DNA from: Bacteroidia bacterium
GTDB taxonomy: Bacteria; Bacteroidota; Bacteroidia; Bacteroidales; BM520
Direction: 5' to 3'
DNA length: 10,493 nucleotides
Assembly: GCA_009930445.1 (NCBI GenBank)
Contig: RZYD01000059.1
Location: forward strand, 1-10,493
A program made the position numbers and the translations under genes. Position 1 is the stretch's first letter. The number at the start of each line of letters is the position of its first letter. This document shows positions 6,759-10,493 of the stretch, one piece after another. The notes under the pieces were generated by a model. It saw only the letters and a list, made by a program, of their open reading frames with translations. It did no database searches and had not been told where the DNA came from.

Positions 6759-7673
6759 TTATTCTGTTATTAATGCGCCGATACAATCATTCACGGAGGC
6801 AAATCCTTGTATGTCAAGGTATTGATTAATTCCTTCAATGATTTCAATGGTAATCCCCGGGTTAATAAAATTTGCGGTTCCTACTTGTACCGCGGAAGCT
6901 CCGGCTAAAAGGAATTCGATGGCATCGGAGGCCGAAGCAATCCCTCCAATTCCAATGACTGGTATTTTCACAGTGCGGGCCACCTGCCATACCATTCGTA
7001 GCGCTACGGGTTTAATGGCCGGGCCCGACAGCCCGCCCGTTATGGTCGATAATTTTGGTTTGCGCGAATTTACGTCAATGGCCATTCCCAACAGGGTATT
7101 GATCAGGGAAACGGCATCGGCTCCTGAATCTTCAACAGCCAGGGCTATATCCCCAATCGTAGTAACATTGGGTGATAGCTTAACAATCAAAGTTTTAGCA
7201 TACACTTTTCTGACGGCCTTTGTGACTTCTGCTGCGGAGCTGCAGCGGGTGCCAAAAGCCATTCCCCCTTCTTTTACATTCGGGCAGGAGATATTCAGTT
7301 CGATGGCAGAAATATGATCCAATTCATTCATTATCTCTGCTACAGCCACGTAACTGTCTATTGTTGAGCCGGATACATTTGCTATTACCTTTGTAGTATA
7401 CTTTCTTAACGCGGGATAGATTGCGTTGCGAAAATAGGCAATGCCTTTGTTTTGCAAGCCGACAGCGTTGAGCATCCCTTGGGAAGTTTCTGCCATTCGG
7501 GGATATTTGTTGCCTTCGCGGTGCTCTTCAGTAGTTGCTTTTACGACGATCCCGCCAAGGGCATTCACATCAATAAAATCGTCGAATTCAAAGCCATATC
7601 CGAAGGTTCCGGAGGCTGTCATTACCGGATTGTTCAGCGTTAGTCGATCGATAGTTACGGTTAATTGTGCCAT
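6759..7673 (-). CDS. pyrD: Dihydroorotate dehydrogenase B, catalytic (FMN) subunit
   Basis: A cytosolic flavoenzyme of 304 residues that oxidises dihydroorotate to orotate, the fourth step of pyrimidine synthesis. The class 1B form passes electrons through PyrK to NAD+. Visible marks are SGTFGYG (21-27) at the FMN site, K45 in VVKATT, substrate-contact residues in GMLNAVGLQN (66-75), and NISCPN with C130, the catalytic base typical of class 1. Phosphate-binding GIGGI (241-245) and VQVGTANF (263-270) follow. Length matches the family. Its ATG lies inside the end of pyrK, so the two frames overlap by 13 nt, as expected for subunits of one complex. Class 2 enzymes (membrane, quinone-linked) use Ser and lack PyrK, which argues against that alternative. 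Confidence 0.97.
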   Translation of the reverse strand: MAQLTVTIDRLTLNNPVMTASGTFGYGFEFDDFIDVNALGGIVVKATTEEHREGNKYPRMAETSQGMLNAVGLQNKGIAYFRNAIYPALRKYTTKVIANVSGSTIDSYVAVAEIMNELDHISAIELNISCPNVKEGGMAFGTRCSSAAEVTKAVRKVYAKTLIVKLSPNVTTIGDIALAVEDSGADAVSLINTLLGMAIDVNSRKPKLSTITGGLSGPAIKPVALRMVWQVARTVKIPVIGIGGIASASDAIEFLLAGASAVQVGTANFINPGITIEIIEGINQYLDIQGFASVNDCIGALITE

Positions 7674-8446
7674 TGGAGTGTTTTTGAATTAAATACCGGT
7701 CCGTCGGTACATACACATTTGTGTCCTTCAGTAGTTTCTGTAACGCAGCACAGGCAGGCTCCGATGCCGCAGGCCATGGTGTTTTCCAGTGAGACTTCGC
7801 AATCCACGCCACTCTCTTCGGCGATGGTGGCTACTGCTTTCATCATTGGGTCCGGACCGCAGGAATACACTTTCGAGTACTTCTCTTTGAGCTCCTGCAT
7901 CACAGGATGGTCGGTAACAAAACCCTTGATTCCTTCGCTCCCGTCTTCAGTGGTGGTGAATAGCGTTCCCAGTTCAGAGAGCTCTTCTGTTTCCATCAGG
8001 TTTTCTTCGTCGCGGGCACCGATGAGGATATCACAGGATGCTCCGGCAGCGATAACCGACTTCGCCAGCAGCAAGAGAGGAGCAACACCGCATCCACCGC
8101 CTGTTAATAAGACCTTTTCTCCTTCAGCGGGCATGCAAAAGCTATTTCCCAGCGGAAGAATTACATTCATAGATTCCCCGGGCTGCAGGGAGCCGATACT
8201 GGCGCTGCCATTTCCCTTTATCTGGATTAAGAAAGACACCGTGTTCATCTCCATGTTGTAATCATGAATGGAGAAAGGTCTTCTGAGAAATGTACCGGCA
8301 GTATCTCCGGCGCTGATTTCCGCAAACTGTCCGGCAAGCAGTTTCGGTAGTTTTTTCTCTGAAGTACAGGTTAATACCACATGATGATTATTCAGGCTGG
8401 TATGTTTTATAACCTGCAGGTCAAGAATCTGTTTTTTTGTATGCAT
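7661..8446 (-). CDS. pyrK: Dihydroorotate dehydrogenase B, electron-transfer subunit (FAD, 2Fe-2S)
   Basis: The 261-residue partner of PyrD, which moves electrons from FMN through a [2Fe-2S] cluster and FAD to NAD+. RRPFSIHDY (55-63) is the FAD-binding motif of the ferredoxin-reductase fold. GGGCGVAPL (117-125) and CGPDPMM (196-202) belong to the nucleotide-binding part. The cluster ligands are C226, C231, C234 and C246, in the PyrK pattern C-x4-C-x2-C-x11-C ending in CTDGPVF. It is the first gene of a close-packed run and overlaps pyrD by 13 nt. The start ATG is 31 nt downstream of the terminator that ends the DUF5606 gene. No promoter motif is clear in that short gap, so expression may depend on readthrough or on a weak promoter overlapping the terminator. 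Confidence 0.96.
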   Translation of the reverse strand: MHTKKQILDLQVIKHTSLNNHHVVLTCTSEKKLPKLLAGQFAEISAGDTAGTFLRRPFSIHDYNMEMNTVSFLIQIKGNGSASIGSLQPGESMNVILPLGNSFCMPAEGEKVLLTGGGCGVAPLLLLAKSVIAAGASCDILIGARDEENLMETEELSELGTLFTTTEDGSEGIKGFVTDHPVMQELKEKYSKVYSCGPDPMMKAVATIAEESGVDCEVSLENTMACGIGACLCCVTETTEGHKCVCTDGPVFNSKTLQWHN

Positions 8447-8477
8447 AGTATATTTCCGATTTTTTAAAATACCGGGT

Positions 8478-8501
8478 AAAAAAAAAGCCCTTACGGGCTT
8501 T
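8478..8501 (-). terminator. Rho-independent terminator between the DUF5606 gene and pyrK
   Basis: On the minus strand a perfect 7-bp stem (AAAGCCC with GGGCTTT) closes a GTAA tetraloop, a GNRA-type loop, and runs into nine consecutive T. It begins 8 nt after the DUF5606 stop codon and ends 31 nt before the pyrK ATG. It could end the upstream gene or act as a partial terminator controlling flow into the pyr genes. Confidence 0.85.
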
Positions 8502-8509
8502 AAAGATAA

Positions 8510-8962
8510 TTATTTTTCTGATTTCTCAGCGGATTCCTCCGGGGTAGCATCCTTCATTTGATCCTCCTTGTTTTCCTCTTCAAAATTCAGGAGATTATTA
8601 TCCTGCAATAACTTGTACCAGGTCAGGATTTTCTTGATGTGTGAGCTATAAACTCGTTCTTCATCATAATTTGGGATGACCGTTTTAAAAAATTCAGTTT
8701 GAGACCGGGTAGCGCCAATTTGGCTGTCGATAGAAGCGCCTGCAAGGTGGTCTGCGATTTTTTTGAAAACCTCTTTTAGCGGGAGATCTTCCTCCATCGT
8801 GAAGATGCTAATCTCTTCCAGTGAACTAATACGTTCGTGCGCAAAAACCGGGAATCGTTTATTGTCGATCAGCGATTCAACAATAAGGCCGTTTTTAACA
8901 TTAGCCACCATTTTAAAGAGTCCTGGTTTTCCTGTAATTGATAAAATTTCCGTCAAATCCAT
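8510..8962 (-). CDS. DUF5606 family protein, function unknown
   Basis: A 150-residue soluble protein that I recognise as DUF5606 from its opening pattern (LTEILSITGKPGLFKMV) and the central FAHERISSLEEISIFT (40-55). The family is found in Bacteroidota and no function is established to my knowledge. The N-terminal 65 residues look like a small beta-rich domain. Residues 85-122 form a helical part, and the last 25 residues are a highly charged, low-complexity Glu/Lys tail that is probably disordered. There is no signal peptide or membrane segment. It has its own TAnnTTTG element upstream and a terminator directly after the stop, so it is probably a single-gene transcript. Partial readthrough into pyrK cannot be excluded. 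Confidence 0.85.
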   Translation of the reverse strand: MDLTEILSITGKPGLFKMVANVKNGLIVESLIDNKRFPVFAHERISSLEEISIFTMEEDLPLKEVFKKIADHLAGASIDSQIGATRSQTEFFKTVIPNYDEERVYSSHIKKILTWYKLLQDNNLLNFEEENKEDQMKDATPEESAEKSEK

Positions 8963-8984
8963 ACAATTTTTTCTATTTAGCGCG

Positions 8985-8992
8985 CAAATGTA
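8985..8992 (-). promoter_or_regulatory. Putative -7 promoter element for the DUF5606 gene
   Basis: The minus strand reads TACATTTG, an exact TAnnTTTG match, ending 22 nt before the ATG at 8962. A long T run lies just upstream of it, but a clean -33 TTTG is not visible. Confidence 0.6.
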
Positions 8993-9082
8993 GAAAAAAA
9001 AACATTATTCTCCGAAGCTTTGGCGAAGGAGAGATGATTGCTCCGCTAAATTTCCCCGGTGGGGGTATGGAGGCTTCGTGTC
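8993..9082. other. Intergenic stretch with no recognised feature
   Basis: About 90 nt between the DUF5606 promoter and the end of the glycosyltransferase gene. It holds a short separated inverted repeat (CGAAGC 9013-9018 with GCTTCG 9073-9078) and a small CCCC-GGT-GGGG stem near 9054, but no T-run that would make a terminator on either strand. I assign no function. Confidence 0.4.
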
Positions 9083-9955
9083 CTACCGCACTAACCTGTA
9101 ATTTTTAAACTCACCCAACCTTACCCCGGTCAACCTCTCTACTGCATGCAACAAACTTTTCCTGAAACTCATCTTTTTCCGTGTGGGGTCGAAGGTGAAG
9201 TGCCAGTTTATGGCCTCAATTCGGGGCTGCATTACTTTTGGGTGCGTTCCTTTAAAGCGCTTCAGCCTGTCAATTTCACCATAATCAAATTCATCAACAT
9301 CAGGGATATTGGTTCGTACCCAGTTATCGTCGTGCCATAGTTTGTTAAAAGTCTCCTGTTTGGCCTGCTGTATCTCTGGTGGCTTCACCCAGCCATAGTG
9401 GTGCATATATACAGGAATGAGCTTTGCAGGTAGAGGCTTCCCGTCCAGCCTGAATCCCTGTGCATCGCGGTAAGAACGGATGCGTTTGTCGTTGCGGATA
9501 ATCCTGACCTCACGACGGTACCAGGATCGGGAGTCACCCACATAGTCGTATGATCCGTAAAAATGCAAATAGTTAACTACTAACCCAAGCACTTTTTTTT
9601 CATGGAGGTATTTTTTCATCTCTTTCCTGACCGTTTGGAGGCCATCTTCATGGAATATTTCATCTCCCTGAATATAAAATATCCAGTCGCTGTTGTCGTC
9701 CACAGCGTCCAGTGCTTTGTTCGTCTCAACTGCCAGCACTTTTCCCCCTTTCCGTAATGTGTCGTCCCACACGGTAGGTAGAATAGTAATTTTGTCGGAC
9801 ACAAGGGATTGAATGAGTTCTGCTGTTGCATCGTCCGATTGGCCTACGGCAACAATAAACCGATCGCATACCGGTAAAATGGAAGTTATAGCTTCTACAA
9901 TCGGGTAGTCATAGGTGATAGCGTTTCGTATAAAGGAGATTCCGGTTACTTTCAT
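9083..9955 (-). CDS. Glycosyltransferase-like protein (GT2/GT-A type)
   Basis: A 290-residue soluble protein resembling family 2 glycosyltransferases, which transfer a sugar from a nucleotide-sugar donor. The start, MKVTGISFIRNA, followed by a strand at VCDRFIVAVGQSDDAT (29-44), is the nucleotide-binding half of a GT-A fold. WIFYIQGDEIF (91-101) sits where the DxD metal site is expected; the visible acidic pair is D98-E99. A basic stretch near 147-163 and YMHHYGWVKPP (183-193) are further landmarks. There is no transmembrane segment or signal peptide. It starts 10 nt after purB on the same strand, so the two are probably co-transcribed, although no shared pathway is obvious. Donor and acceptor cannot be told from the sequence, and no clear terminator follows the stop. 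Confidence 0.72.
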   Translation of the reverse strand: MKVTGISFIRNAITYDYPIVEAITSILPVCDRFIVAVGQSDDATAELIQSLVSDKITILPTVWDDTLRKGGKVLAVETNKALDAVDDNSDWIFYIQGDEIFHEDGLQTVRKEMKKYLHEKKVLGLVVNYLHFYGSYDYVGDSRSWYRREVRIIRNDKRIRSYRDAQGFRLDGKPLPAKLIPVYMHHYGWVKPPEIQQAKQETFNKLWHDDNWVRTNIPDVDEFDYGEIDRLKRFKGTHPKVMQPRIEAINWHFTFDPTRKKMSFRKSLLHAVERLTGVRLGEFKNYRLVR

Positions 9956-9965
9956 GAAGAATAAA

Positions 9966-10493
9966 TTAAATGCCTGTGTACGTATGGGGTGAGATGCGTT
10001 TAAGCTCTTCTTTAATGGCGGAGGTAATATTTAATGTATCAATAAAGCAGTGTAACGAATCTTTTGTGATGGTTTTATGGGTTCTGGTAAGTGCTTTAAG
10101 TGCTTCGTAGGGTTGCGGATAGCCTTCACGGCGCAGGATGGTTTGCACCGCTTCTGCTACCACCGCCCAGTTGTTCTCCAGGTCGGCATGCAGTTTCTCC
10201 TCGTTAAGAATGAGTTTACCAAGACCTTTTAGCGTGGAGCGGCAGGCGATCATGGTGTGTGCAAAAGGAACACCAATGGTGCGGGTTACCGTGCTGTCGG
10301 TGAGGTCGCGCTGAAGGCGTGATACCGGTAGCTTTGCCGCCAGATGGGCGAAAAGTGCGTTTGCAATTCCCAGATTACCTTCGGAATTTTCAAAATCTAT
10401 GGGGTTGACTTTATGTGGCATGGCTGAAGATCCCACCTCTCCCTCTTTAATTTTCTGCTTGAAGTAGTCCATGGAAATATACGACCAGCTATC
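9966..10493 (-). CDS. purB: Adenylosuccinate lyase, C-terminal part (cut by window edge)
   Basis: The last 175 residues of PurB, which cleaves adenylosuccinate to AMP and SAICAR to AICAR, releasing fumarate, in purine synthesis. The frame continues seven codons beyond the first in-frame Met and runs off the right edge, so the true start is outside. The fumarase/lyase signature GSSAMPHKVNP is present with the flexible catalytic-loop serines, followed by IDFENSEGN and LPVSRLQRDLTDSTV. These closely match the E. coli-type long PurB rather than the shorter Bacillus form. The C-terminus, PHTYTGI, stops about 12 residues earlier than in E. coli. The glycosyltransferase gene follows after 10 nt. Confidence 0.96.
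   Translation of the reverse strand, partial: DSWSYISMDYFKQKIKEGEVGSSAMPHKVNPIDFENSEGNLGIANALFAHLAAKLPVSRLQRDLTDSTVTRTIGVPFAHTMIACRSTLKGLGKLILNEEKLHADLENNWAVVAEAVQTILRREGYPQPYEALKALTRTHKTITKDSLHCFIDTLNITSAIKEELKRISPHTYTGI

Noticed and set aside
6838..7317. A 159-codon open frame on the plus strand
   Set aside because: It is antisense to pyrD with no motif or start signal; a shadow of a conserved gene.
7665..8261. A 198-codon open frame on the plus strand
   Set aside because: It lies wholly opposite pyrK, whose cofactor motifs are intact. Its translation is Ser/Pro-rich with no recognisable domain, as expected for a shadow frame.
9011..9080. Separated inverted repeat (CGAAGC / GCTTCG) and a GAAGCTTTGG-type motif, considered as a small repeat or mobile-element remnant
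   Set aside because: Only 6 bp match over a 54-nt spacer, with no target-site duplication and no second copy in the window.

Overview
This window looks like chromosomal housekeeping DNA from a member of the Bacteroidota, probably Bacteroidales or a relative. Four sequence signs point that way. The tmRNA on the minus strand encodes a tag reading GENNFALAA, the Bacteroidota type. Three genes are preceded by the Bacteroidota -7 promoter element TAnnTTTG. Most starts lack a strong Shine-Dalgarno site. There is also a DUF5606 protein, a family typical of this phylum. I cannot name the genus.

Layout. The left edge (2-139, plus) is the last part of a sensor histidine kinase, followed by a lipid-independent, secreted PBP4-type D-Ala-D-Ala carboxypeptidase (197-1474, plus). 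Everything to the right is on the minus strand. First comes the tmRNA gene ssrA (1479-1871), convergent with dacB and only 4 nt from its stop codon. Next, read in transcription order from the right edge: purB (partial) with a closely linked glycosyltransferase-like gene (10493 to 9083), then a DUF5606 gene with its own promoter and terminator (8962 to 8478). After that comes a five-gene run, pyrK - pyrD - response regulator - class III adenylate cyclase - HD-domain hydrolase (8446 to 2912), with gaps of -13, 10, 7 and 20 nt. The run is followed by a universal stress protein gene (2841 to 1999) with its own promoter and a clear terminator.

How the genes fit together. PyrK and PyrD form the NAD-linked type 1B dihydroorotate dehydrogenase of pyrimidine synthesis; PurB acts in purine synthesis. 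The three genes after pyrD look like a signalling set. One is an NtrC-type AAA+ response regulator that has no DNA-binding domain and has a GSFTSA loop instead of GAFTGA. The second is a six-helix membrane adenylate cyclase with HAMP and class IIIb catalytic residues. The third is an HD-domain metal hydrolase that could degrade a nucleotide second messenger. Their tight packing suggests one transcript and possibly one pathway. This is the most interesting part of the window, but its function is inferred. No mobile element, CRISPR array, phage gene or obvious foreign DNA was seen.
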